Counted from the stretch's first letter, positions 6,331 through 12,945 are shown. The stretch is 16,192 nt of DNA from CAZGKW01 sp964526295 (GCA_964526295.1 CAZGKW010000067.1:1-16192), one strand, 5' to 3'. The notes: generated by a model not told the origin, from the letters alone. Numbers and translations are program-made.

Positions 6331-7770
6331 TCACGCGTGGATAAATGGGTGGCCAGTGCGTTTGAGTTCGGCTTGAAGAAGCTCGCCGCGCCAGCGTCCG
6401 TGGATGCCTTGTACTTTGCGGTTCAGCGTGAAGTTCGCAAGCCAGACAAGCGGGCTCCGCGCGCGGGCGGTGCGCAGTCTGCGGACAATGTTGGCGGCAC
6501 TGTAGCACTGAATGTCCAGCCACGCGACGCCGTCGCGCAGAAGTGGCCGGCTCATGTGCAGGGGCTCGAAAACCGGGGTGTCTCCGTAGGCCGTGTAAAG
6601 CGACCAGTCCGTGGTCACGATTCGTCCCTCGCCCGCCAACCGCTCGTGAGCCGCGGTGCCGGGATAGGGAACGAACATGAAGACCTCGGGGAATTCGATC
6701 CCGTTCTCCACAATGAACTCAAGCGTCCGGTCGAAGACGTCGAGGTCGTCATCGTCGTACCCAAGCAGGAAGTCACCCGCCACCGCGACACGGCGGTCAT
6801 GAATCCTGGCGATCAGGTTCCCATATTCGGAAACCACGTTCTGCTGCTTGTTCATCGCGGCGAGGTTCTTCTCGGAGAGACTCTCGAAGCCGACGCCCAT
6901 GCCCGCGCATCCGCTGGCGCCCATGGCATCCAGGACCTCCTCGTCATCAAGCGAGGGCACCGAGGTCTGACCGAACCACTTGACGTTGCAGGCCTTCAGG
7001 CCATCGAGCAGTTCAAGGGCCAGCGTCCGGCCCCCTCCGAAGAGCGTGGCATCGGTGAACATGACGTGGCGGGCGCCGCTTCGGCGGATGCCGTCCATGA
7101 CTCTGGCGACCGGCCGGTGGCGCCACCCGGGGGTCGTAAAGGTGATCGCACAGAAGTCGCAGCGATAGGGGCACCCGCGACTGAAGACGGGATTCATAAA
7201 CGGCAGGTACTCGCCGCTCCACAAGTCAACGTCGTAATCGCGAACGAGGGCCATGTTCACGGGGGTCTCGGCGCGATAGAGCGGTTTGAGTTCGCCGCAG
7301 GCCAGATCGGCCAGAAGGTCCTGCCAGTAGGCCTCGGCCTCGCCTACGCACACGGCGTCAGCGTGCTGTGCTGCTTCCTCAGGCAGGACCGTGGCATGAA
7401 CGCCGCCCAAGGCCGTCCGAACGCCCAAGGCGCGCAGTTGGTCCAGCAATTCGTATGCCCGGACCACGTTCACCGTCGTCGAGGAGACGCCTACGAGGTC
7501 ATATCGGACAAGGTCTTCAGCCCGGAAAGGGTGGATCAACTCGTCAATAAGGCGTACCTCGATGCCTGGCGGGGTAGCGGCCTTAAGAGCCAGCAGGGTT
7601 GTGTACGGCTCGCCCAACACGGCCTTGATGCCCGGTCGAAGGCGGAAACGCCGATCCATTATCAGGCGGTATGCCGTTTCGTACAGCCACCGATAGCCGC
7701 GCCGATGGAGGCGGCAGTTGAAGTACCCGCGCGGATCCGGGCACGCCGGGTTCACCAGCGCGATGCGCAC
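6331..7770 (-). CDS. B12-binding-domain radical SAM protein
   Basis: A 479-residue protein. Residues about 60-165 form a cobalamin-binding-like Rossmann domain (YDLVGVSSTTVNVVRAYELL, LGGVHATVLPEEA, CVGEAE) without the base-off His motif, as in many BchE/HpnR-type enzymes. The radical SAM core begins with CPYRCDFC, giving cluster ligands Cys200, Cys204 and Cys207, followed by FTDATLFGG, GVGFES and FVPYPGT. The family does methylations, cyclisations and other radical chemistry; the substrate here is unknown. The ATG at 7770 has a GGGAG ribosome-binding site. The gene lies opposite two tail genes (tape measure and the 7904 gene) and has its own promoter, so it looks like cargo rather than a structural phage gene. 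Confidence 0.9.
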   Translation of the reverse strand: MRIALVNPACPDPRGYFNCRLHRRGYRWLYETAYRLIMDRRFRLRPGIKAVLGEPYTTLLALKAATPPGIEVRLIDELIHPFRAEDLVRYDLVGVSSTTVNVVRAYELLDQLRALGVRTALGGVHATVLPEEAAQHADAVCVGEAEAYWQDLLADLACGELKPLYRAETPVNMALVRDYDVDLWSGEYLPFMNPVFSRGCPYRCDFCAITFTTPGWRHRPVARVMDGIRRSGARHVMFTDATLFGGGRTLALELLDGLKACNVKWFGQTSVPSLDDEEVLDAMGASGCAGMGVGFESLSEKNLAAMNKQQNVVSEYGNLIARIHDRRVAVAGDFLLGYDDDDLDVFDRTLEFIVENGIEFPEVFMFVPYPGTAAHERLAGEGRIVTTDWSLYTAYGDTPVFEPLHMSRPLLRDGVAWLDIQCYSAANIVRRLRTARARSPLVWLANFTLNRKVQGIHGRWRGELLQAELKRTGHPFIHA

Positions 7771-7857
7771 GGCACTCCCTCGCCCTTGAACGCCCTGATC
7801 CGACTAATTGAAAACGGGCTCGCCCTGGTTGGCGTCATCGAGCGGACGCGTCCCGCA

Positions 7858-7886
7858 ATTTTATCAAAGACTGATCATCAGTTCAA
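7858..7886 (-). promoter_or_regulatory. sigma70-like promoter of the radical SAM gene
   Basis: On the - strand TTGAAC (7881-7886) and TAAAAT (7858-7863) are 17 bases apart in an unusually AT-rich patch. The transcript would start near 7851, leaving a leader of about 80 bases before the ATG at 7770. Confidence 0.7.
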
Positions 7887-7891
7887 GTCTT
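7867..7891 (-). promoter_or_regulatory. Nested inverted repeats across the radical SAM promoter (possible operator)
   Basis: ACTGA (7870-7874) and TCAGT (7878-7882) form an inverted repeat in the spacer between the -35 and -10 boxes. An outer pair AAGAC (7867-7871) and GTCTT (7887-7891) flanks it. The position suits a repressor site, but no regulator is assigned and short palindromes can arise by chance. Confidence 0.35.
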
Positions 7892-7903
7892 GCGGAGGCA
7901 CGG

Positions 7904-8155
7904 ATGTCCGTCACCGTCACCGAAAAACCTGATAGCCGCCCCTCCTCGACCGGCCAGGAGGCCTCCGTCGACCTCCACTACACCATCCGCGGCACGGCCG
8001 ACGACGTGGCGGCCAAGGCGGCGCTCCTCTCGGCCGCGCCGGCCGAGTACGACGGCCTGGTGCGCCAGACCGCACGCATCGAGCCGGTCCACATCGACGC
8101 CGCGAACGGCGCCGCCTGCGTCTGGGACGGCACGGTCCGCTACGGACGCTACGCC
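7904..8155 (+). pseudogene. Truncated phage tail-type protein gene
   Basis: The ATG at 7904 follows GGAGG by five bases and begins MSVTVTEKPDSRPSS, then ASVDLHYTIRGTADD and VWDGTVRYGR. This resembles the N-terminal part of a protein that, from memory, follows the tape measure in planctomycete prophages. Coding character is clear to about 8150. After that the frame stays open to 8596, but the residues become Ser/Arg-rich and lie antisense to a kinase fragment, so the native C-terminus has been lost. I infer a deletion or insertion junction near 8145-8165. The family name is uncertain. Confidence 0.6.
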
Positions 8156-8379
8156 GGCAGCTCGCCGAATGCCTCGCGCCGGGCTTCTTCGACCCGACGG
8201 AGCTTCGCCAACGCCTCGCCCAGCTCGGGCATCAGATCGGGATGCTCGGCGATGACCTTCTCGTCGGGCAGGCCCTCCCCCGCGTGGCGACGGCGGCGGC
8301 ACTCATCGATGACGCGGCGCAACTGCTTCCGTCGGCCCCGCGAGCCCTCCGGCTTCGATGCCGGCGACTTGCCCGTCAC
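8149..8379 (-). pseudogene. N-terminal stub of a planctomycete-type Ser/Thr protein kinase
   Basis: A 76-residue reading frame from a GTG at 8379 (AAGGAAG just upstream). It carries RRVIDECRRRRHAGEGLPDE, then VIAEHPDLMPELGEALAKLRRVEEARREA. This segment is typical of the region before the kinase domain in planctomycete serine/threonine kinases, often encoded beside ECF sigma genes. The kinase domain itself is missing: the frame stops at 8149, where the sequence becomes antisense to the phage-type gene. The GTG overlaps the stop of a small ORF (8376-8510), so an N-terminal frameshift in an originally longer kinase is also possible. Not expected to be active as a kinase. Confidence 0.55.
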
Positions 8380-8510
8380 GCCGGCTTCCTTGCTTGTGCT
8401 GCGTGGGTCATGGGATACTCCGCCCCCTCGGCCGCCAACCCCGCTGCCGCGCCCTGTCCGGGGGCAAAACCGGACGCGTCTGGTCGCCGCCCTTCCGGAT
8501 GGTCCGCCAT
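8376..8510 (-). CDS. Small ORF between sigma factor and kinase stub
   Basis: A 44-residue ORF (MADHPEGRRPDASGFAPGQG and onward) starting 82 bases after the sigma-factor stop. A strong GGGAGGT ribosome-binding site lies seven bases before its ATG. It overlaps the kinase stub by GTGA. Composition is Ala/Gly/Pro-rich and matches no family I know. It may be the original N-terminus of the kinase, split off by a frameshift near 8379, or a coupled leader peptide. Confidence 0.35.
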   Translation of the reverse strand: MADHPEGRRPDASGFAPGQGAAAGLAAEGAEYPMTHAAQARKPA

Positions 8511-8592
8511 CGTCTGACCTCCCTGGCCCTCGGGCCGAACCTCTGCTTGGCCTCCGATCTCTCAGGCGACAACGGCGCTTGACGCTCACGCG

Positions 8593-9195
8593 CTAGGCGG
8601 AGCTGAGATAACGCGAGGCACGGCCCATGGCCTGTCGCAGCGCATCAAGCGCCCGGCGGCTCAGCATGTGAACCGCCTGAGGCGTCCGTTCCATTCGGGC
8701 TGCCACCTCGGCCACCGCCCTGTCTTCGATGTAGCGGAGGCGCAGCACGCGGCGGTGATCCGGCGCCAGGCCGGCCAGTGCGACGTGCAAGGCCGCGGCG
8801 GCTTCGTGCCGCGCCACCGACCCGCTTGGCGTGCGGCCGTCTGCCTCGACCAGGTCGAGGAGAGTCGCCTGGGAGTGAGGCTTGTCGGCGTCTGCCGCCC
8901 GGACGCGCCGGCGACCGCCACCTCGCTTGACCGCCCGGCAACGCTTGACCGCATCCAGGAGCCGGTGATGGGCGACCCGCCGCAGCCAGTGATAGAAGGC
9001 CTCGTGTGTCCGGGCCTTCACCTGACCGATGCTGCGGAACGCGTCGACGAACGTGTCCTGGACGACGTCTTCGGCCGAGAAGCCCCCCTGGAGGTCGTTC
9101 GCCATGCCGCGCCGGACCGAGCGAAGGAGCCGGTCATGGCAGTCGAGCAAAAGCGACTCCAGGGCCTCGACGTGGCCCGCAACGGCGCGGATCAC
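8593..9195 (-). CDS. ECF-type RNA polymerase sigma factor (sigma-70 family)
   Basis: About 200 residues. Region 2 is seen in GFSAEDVVQDTFVDAFRSIG, then FYHWLRRVAHHRLLDAVKR. Region 4 is seen in LAPDHRRVLRLRYIEDRAVAEVA and RTPQAVHMLSRRALDALR, the helix-turn-helix that reads the -35 box. The wording matches planctomycete ECF factors usually paired with Ser/Thr kinases, and the stub of such a kinase lies downstream. The start is uncertain. Conserved sequence begins at SSLVIRAVAGHVEAL, but the only nearby start is a GTG (9195) inside it without a ribosome-binding site, and the frame runs on into the 206-bp repeat that begins 34 bases upstream. The repeat's arrival probably removed the native start and promoter. 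Confidence 0.85.
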   Translation of the reverse strand: MIRAVAGHVEALESLLLDCHDRLLRSVRRGMANDLQGGFSAEDVVQDTFVDAFRSIGQVKARTHEAFYHWLRRVAHHRLLDAVKRCRAVKRGGGRRRVRAADADKPHSQATLLDLVEADGRTPSGSVARHEAAAALHVALAGLAPDHRRVLRLRYIEDRAVAEVAARMERTPQAVHMLSRRALDALRQAMGRASRYLSSA

Positions 9196-9228
9196 GAGAG
9201 AAGACTCGGATGTGGCAGATGAACCTTT

Positions 9229-9434
9229 AGGCCCCACGGCACTTCCCCCGTACCGTCGAGACAATGATGCCACCGTCCAGTTCGCTCTGCAAGTCCTCAG
9301 CGTCAGTCGTACGGAGGGACTCGGTCCGCCAAGCCGCCCCCAACGTTGGGTGGAAAGCCTGACGGCCAAACTGCCGTTGAGGTGCCGGCCCGAAGGTTGG
9401 CGCAGAAAAAAGACACTTAGTGTCTTTTTTTCCC
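9229..9434. repeat. 206-bp interspersed repeat, copy 1
   Basis: Matches 12293-12498 over 206 bases with only two differences (9270 C versus G; 9387 G versus A), in the same orientation. It ends in a bidirectional terminator hairpin (9406-9431). At the other end, read on the - strand, ACGGTAC and GTGCCGT (9236-9256) can form a 7-bp stem with one G-U pair around a GGGGGAA loop; on the + strand that pair would be a C-A mismatch. It contains no convincing ORF. It has no inverted termini and no visible target duplication, so it is not a standard IS or MITE. It lies just upstream of the - strand sigma gene. Confidence 0.9.
9406..9431. terminator. Bidirectional intrinsic terminator in repeat copy 1
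   Basis: AAAAAAGACAC and GTGTCTTTTTT form an 11-bp stem around TTA, with a seventh T on the + strand. A-run and T-run flank the GACAC/GTGTC core, so it can work in both directions. It would end any + strand RNA from the repeat and shield the sigma gene from upstream - strand transcription. Confidence 0.75.
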
Positions 9435-9656
9435 GGCAGGGCCGGGTCTCGCAGGGCGTATCGTGGCCGCCGCAGGGGCTGCTCCTATCACATGCAGGCA
9501 TGGAAGTGCGGTAGTCCATTGCGCGGGACCCCGAGCCTTTGAAGATCACGGCGCCCCCCGTGCCGCCAGGACGTGCCGCGAAACCGGCTTCCGGGGGGCC
9601 CGCAGAAAACCGTAAGACGTCCCCGGAAAACCCTGCGGATCGTGCTAATCTGTATT
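9435..9656. other. Gene-free stretch
   Basis: About 220 bases with no supported gene. A - strand frame from the sigma gene stays open across it, but through the repeat and without family similarity. The right end reads TGTATTGTGTCCCCAGATTT, whose TGTCCCC core resembles a motif I have seen flanking transposon-related sequences in environmental genomes; this is a weak recollection. Confidence 0.4.
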
Positions 9657-10076
9657 GTGTCCCCAGATTTCCACGGCCATCCCGCCGCCGGGACGGACCC
9701 GCGAAGCCACTCCGAGGGCATCCTCTACGAGCCCGGCCACGCGGTCTACTGCGCCTACGTCGGCGGCGACGGCCGTCCGGGGCACTCGGGTGACGACGAC
9801 GCGCTCGGCGAAGGGTTCTGCCGCCTCTCGGCCGAGGCCCTCATGGCCACCGGCCCCAGCTGGTTCTGCCAGGACCGAGGGCCCCACGTGGACCAGGTGC
9901 GCGGCTGCGAGGGCACCGCCCTAAGCAAGAAGCTGTGGGCCGCCGGCTACGAGGTCCGCTGCGTCGGCATCGTCGGCCACCGGAAAGTGGTCGACCTCTT
10001 CCCGCCCGCCCTTGGCGCCGCCCCCGGCACCCCTCCCCGCTTCCGCTGGCCCTCGGCCAATGCCTGCCTTTCCTGA
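9657..10076 (+). CDS. Hypothetical protein, possibly a gene fragment
   Basis: Up to 139 residues from a GTG at 9657. Codons end overwhelmingly in G or C, and the sequence reads as natural protein (ILYEPGHAVYCAYVGGDGRP, SWFCQDRGPHVDQV, KLWAAGYEVRCVGIVGHRKV). It has at least four cysteines, two acidic stretches (GDDDALGEGF) and a Pro/Ala-rich end. I recognise no family. The start is uncertain: the frame is open to 9573 but that part lacks coding character, and no ribosome-binding site is clear. It may be a remnant, since the 5' side joins the gene-free stretch. It ends 37 bases before the convergent lipoprotein stop. Confidence 0.5.
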   Translation: MSPDFHGHPAAGTDPRSHSEGILYEPGHAVYCAYVGGDGRPGHSGDDDALGEGFCRLSAEALMATGPSWFCQDRGPHVDQVRGCEGTALSKKLWAAGYEVRCVGIVGHRKVVDLFPPALGAAPGTPPRFRWPSANACLS

Positions 10077-10112
10077 CCGCCCGCGAGGGACGTTTCGCCG
10101 CGACTGGGCACC

Positions 10113-11972
10113 TCATTCGCTTGGGTCGCCTCCTTCGGGCTGGCCGCCGCTGGTCAGTGTTGCGCGAAGCGCGGCCGATAGGCGGTCGATCTCCTGCCTC
10201 CGACCATCTGGGATCGGGAAAGGTGCGGACGGCTCCAGTACGCGCGCAGCCATCTCAAGGAGCCCTGCGATCTGCCGCCGTTCACTAGCCGTTAGGGCAC
10301 GGCCCTCGGCCTCGGCTTCAGCCACTCGTCGCTGGGCCGCCAAGAGCCGCTCCAGGACGACATGAGATGGGGACGATCGGTCAAGGTGTTCCTGCCGTCT
10401 CACCTCGCGTTCCCGCTCTCCGCGCACGTATGCGTCGATATTCCGCTGAAGTGCCTTTCGGACGTCCTCGGACGGATCCGCCGCTACAAAGGGGATGAGC
10501 TTCCCAAGGACGGTCTCGGATGGGATGCGGGTGTGCATCGCAGCAGCGAGCCGCACAGCCTCCGGGTTGTCAGCATCCAGCATGGCGAGTAGCGTGTCAA
10601 GCACTCCCGGACTGGAGCTCCATTGACCGATGGCCGCGATCATGGCGACCTTGGTTCGCTGGTGAGGTTCCTCGCGGACCGCTCTAAGGGCAGTCGCCGG
10701 ATCTAAGGGCCAAGGGCCGACATGGCCCTCCCCAAGCCACAAGCGCACACCGAGGACACGGTCCTCCGGCACCTTCGACTCGATCAGGCGGCGGATGAGG
10801 CCGAGGAAATCAGGGCCCCACTCAGTCCGACGGTGCCGGTATGCGCTCATGAGGAGCCCCATGGCCGTCTGCCGGACGGCGCGGTCCGCGGTGTGCTCCA
10901 GGAGTTTCTCCATCGTCTGGATAGGATGCATGGGTAACTCTCGGCGACGACTGAATCCCTCGAGAGCGGCTTGCAGCACATCTGGATCGCGTTCGGTCTC
11001 CAAGACACGGGTGAGCAGGGCATTGCCCCGCTCCGAGCGGTCGTGGCGAAGCAGGTTGAGGAGGCGAACTTGCTGAGCCGGCCGCTCAAGCGTCTCGAAC
11101 CTCGCCGCGATCCGGTTAACCTCGTCTGGGGTGAGGGGGACAGCGCGAAGGGCTTCCCAAGTCCCTCGTTGTTCAGATGTTGCGTCGGCCTGAAGATACT
11201 CCTGGAGCATCTCGTCGAAGGGCTTCTTCCGCCCCACGGCTGGCGACCGCTCGAGCAGTTCGTGCTGACGTATCCCGAACTCGGCCTCCCAGCTCCGCGC
11301 GAAAGCGGCCCTCGCGCCGGCCGGGAGGCCTTGCCATTCTCGGGCGAGGTGCCCCAAGACGTCTTTGCGAACCTGCTCAGGGCTCACCGGACCCGAGAGC
11401 CGTCCTTGCTCGACGTACTCCTGCACAGCCGCTTCCCACTGCACAGGGGTGAGGGGCGCACGGTGGTGCCAAGCCAAGAGAGCCTTCTCGATCGAAATGA
11501 CGTCCTCTTCGGAAGGGCCTTCGATAACCAGGCGGAGCTCCTCCTGGGCCGCGCGCCGCCGTTCCTCGGCCTCAATCGTGAAGATGACGGAGTCGAGCCA
11601 TTGCTGGACGGCCTCGCAAGCCGAGGGGATCGCCAGCTTGTCAGCCCCAATGCCCCGCTGTATGTAGTACTTTCGCGCAGCCTCCTCCTCAGCTGCCAGC
11701 GACCGCTTGTGGTAACTCAGAACTGCCATCTGCGCGAAGGTTTGCTCGTCCGTAATGCGGTAGCCGTAGAGGCTCAGGCTCTTGGACGCCTTCCGCAGGC
11801 GGTCGGCAAACGCCCGGACCGCTGGCGGCGCGTCGGCACCAATCTCCAGCTGCAGGACGAGGCCGGCTGCAGGAGTCGGCACTTCACCACTATCCGCCCC
11901 TGACTGGCAAGCCACCAGCATGGCTGTCGAAGCCCCTGCTAGGCAGAGCCATAAGAGACACAGCATCCGCAT
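10113..11972 (-). CDS. Large helical lipoprotein with HEAT-like repeats
   Basis: A 619-residue protein with a signal peptide and lipobox LVAC (Cys22), so probably a membrane-anchored periplasmic or surface protein. Residues about 60-300 are helical and rich in Glu/Arg/Ala. Residues about 300-510 show repeated helix pairs of the HEAT/armadillo kind, such as VLQAALEGFSRR, VRQTAMGLLMSAYRHR, TKVAMIAAIGQWSS, VRLAAAMHTRI and VRKALQRNI. The C-terminus has a coiled-coil-like segment (VVLERLLAAQRRVAEAEAEGR). AGAGG lies about six bases before the ATG. The preceding small lipoprotein gene ends nine bases upstream, so the two form an operon. Function unknown; HEAT repeats suggest protein binding. Confidence 0.75.
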   Translation of the reverse strand: MRMLCLLWLCLAGASTAMLVACQSGADSGEVPTPAAGLVLQLEIGADAPPAVRAFADRLRKASKSLSLYGYRITDEQTFAQMAVLSYHKRSLAAEEEAARKYYIQRGIGADKLAIPSACEAVQQWLDSVIFTIEAEERRRAAQEELRLVIEGPSEEDVISIEKALLAWHHRAPLTPVQWEAAVQEYVEQGRLSGPVSPEQVRKDVLGHLAREWQGLPAGARAAFARSWEAEFGIRQHELLERSPAVGRKKPFDEMLQEYLQADATSEQRGTWEALRAVPLTPDEVNRIAARFETLERPAQQVRLLNLLRHDRSERGNALLTRVLETERDPDVLQAALEGFSRRRELPMHPIQTMEKLLEHTADRAVRQTAMGLLMSAYRHRRTEWGPDFLGLIRRLIESKVPEDRVLGVRLWLGEGHVGPWPLDPATALRAVREEPHQRTKVAMIAAIGQWSSSPGVLDTLLAMLDADNPEAVRLAAAMHTRIPSETVLGKLIPFVAADPSEDVRKALQRNIDAYVRGEREREVRRQEHLDRSSPSHVVLERLLAAQRRVAEAEAEGRALTASERRQIAGLLEMAARVLEPSAPFPIPDGRRQEIDRLSAALRATLTSGGQPEGGDPSE

Positions 11973-11981
11973 GGGGCACCT

Positions 11982-12272
11982 CTATTCGCCACCGACTCCG
12001 AAAAAAGCCTCCAGGGCCGGCGCGGGGACCACCTCTGGCCGAATGTGCGAAAGATACTTGACACTACCGACCGATTCGCGCCACGAGCAGGAATCCCCAG
12101 AACGCGATCTGAGTTCATCAGACGGCGACGCATACTCGGAGCCATCGGGGGCAAATAGAAGGGATACAGGCAAGCCGCTGGGCCGCCCCGGCCCCGCTTG
12201 GGGGGCAGAGTCCTGACAGCCCATACAGAAAGCGAGCGTGCTGAGCACGGCGGAGCAAAGGATCCTTGGCAT
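11982..12272 (-). CDS. Small lipoprotein, unknown
   Basis: A 96-residue protein starting MPRILCSAVLSTLAFCMGC. The N-terminus is a signal peptide ending in a non-classical lipobox (CMGC, Cys19), followed by a Ser/Pro/Gly-rich soluble part (APDGSEYASPSDELRSRS). GAGAGG lies seven bases before the ATG. It sits directly downstream of repeat copy 2 (which ends 20 bases upstream) and nine bases before the large HEAT-like lipoprotein, so the repeat forms or insulates the operon leader. No family recognised. Confidence 0.6.
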   Translation of the reverse strand: MPRILCSAVLSTLAFCMGCQDSAPQAGPGRPSGLPVSLLFAPDGSEYASPSDELRSRSGDSCSWRESVGSVKYLSHIRPEVVPAPALEAFFGVGGE

Positions 12273-12292
12273 AGCGAGCCTCTCTTCTTATC

Positions 12293-12498
12293 AGGCCCCA
12301 CGGCACTTCCCCCGTACCGTCGAGACAATGATGGCACCGTCCAGTTCGCTCTGCAAGTCCTCAGCGTCAGTCGTACGGAGGGACTCGGTCCGCCAAGCCG
12401 CCCCCAACGTTGGGTGGAAAGCCTGACGGCCAAACTGCCGTTGAGGTGCCAGCCCGAAGGTTGGCGCAGAAAAAAGACACTTAGTGTCTTTTTTTCCC
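12293..12498. repeat. 206-bp interspersed repeat, copy 2
   Basis: Second copy of the element at 9229-9434, same orientation, differing at 12334 and 12451 only. Like copy 1 it lies just upstream of a - strand gene (20 bases before the small lipoprotein). On its other side it overlaps the 3' end of the small membrane-protein gene, supplying that gene's stop codon. The hairpin with the GGGGGAA loop and the bidirectional terminator are fully conserved. Confidence 0.9.
12470..12495. terminator. Bidirectional intrinsic terminator in repeat copy 2
   Basis: Identical to the copy 1 hairpin: AAAAAAGACAC and GTGTCTTTTTT around TTA. On the - strand it follows the membrane-protein gene and overlaps its last codons (stop TAA at 12481), so it should end the TcmP-DUF5131-membrane protein transcript before the lipoprotein operon. 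Confidence 0.75.
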
Positions 12499-12906
12499 CG
12501 TCGAACTCGTGACAGAAGTTGGCGAGACTGACAGAAACGGGTTCCGGACTTGGCTGCCGCCAAGCGGCGCGCCGGCCGTGGGAGTCAGTAGGGCCACAAG
12601 GCAAACATAGACGAGGTAGAACAGCGTTACGGCCAGAACGCCCAGGCGGATATACCGCAGGACTCGGGCGAGCCGAGGCCACCTGGATTCGCGTGTCTGA
12701 CAGACCGATACCGCACAGGCGGAGACCATATTGGCGACAAGAGCTAGAACCGCGACTCCAGACGCGTAGAGCCGCTCTATCCACCCGCCTTCACCTGCCC
12801 TCAGCCACAAATGGGGGATGACCAACAGGCATGCGATGGCAGCCAGCGCCCCAATCAGGTTGGGCATCGCGCGAACCACGGTGTCGCGAAGGCGCGGTCT
12901 CTCCAC
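12481..12906 (-). CDS. Small integral membrane protein
   Basis: A 141-residue protein from a GTG with a strong AGGAG site five bases upstream. Hydrophobic segments at about residues 14-36 (MPNLIGALAAIACLLVIPHL), 44-68 (LYASGVAVLALVANMVSACA) and 84-108 (LGVLAVTLFYLVYVCLVALL) suggest three membrane helices, with a soluble C-terminus. The last five residues (GKKRH) and the stop codon come from the repeat, so the native C-terminus may have been altered. It begins 39 bases after the DUF5131 stop on the same strand and could be co-transcribed. No family recognised; its function might relate to the TcmP pair, but that is only neighbourhood inference. Confidence 0.65.
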   Translation of the reverse strand: MERPRLRDTVVRAMPNLIGALAAIACLLVIPHLWLRAGEGGWIERLYASGVAVLALVANMVSACAVSVCQTRESRWPRLARVLRYIRLGVLAVTLFYLVYVCLVALLTPTAGAPLGGSQVRNPFLSVSPTSVTSSTGKKRH

Positions 12907-12945
12907 GGCATCTCCTATATCCGCGAGAGGCCCGGCCTCAGTCTG

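Noticed and set aside
6277..7932. 551-codon + strand open frame
   Set aside because: Antisense shadow of the radical SAM gene, whose - strand reading has the CPYRCDFC cluster motif and a promoter.
9229..9434. The 206-bp repeat as a standard IS or MITE
   Set aside because: No transposase frame, no inverted terminal repeats and no matching short duplications in the flanks of the two copies.
8593..9549. Sigma factor extended to a 318-residue protein starting at 9549
   Set aside because: The added 118 residues are mostly translation of the 206-bp repeat and its terminator, also found in an unrelated place, and do not resemble sigma-factor sequence.
10971..11903. 310-codon + strand open frame
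   Set aside because: Antisense to the large lipoprotein, which has a lipobox, a ribosome-binding site and regular helical repeats.
12293..12498. A sigma70 promoter inside the repeat driving the - strand gene (TTGCAG, 17 bases, CATCAT)
   Set aside because: Only 3 of 6 and 4 of 6 consensus bases match; too weak to report as a promoter.
11939..12784. 281-codon - strand open frame spanning repeat copy 2
   Set aside because: It crosses the terminator and repeat and overlaps two better supported genes in other frames.
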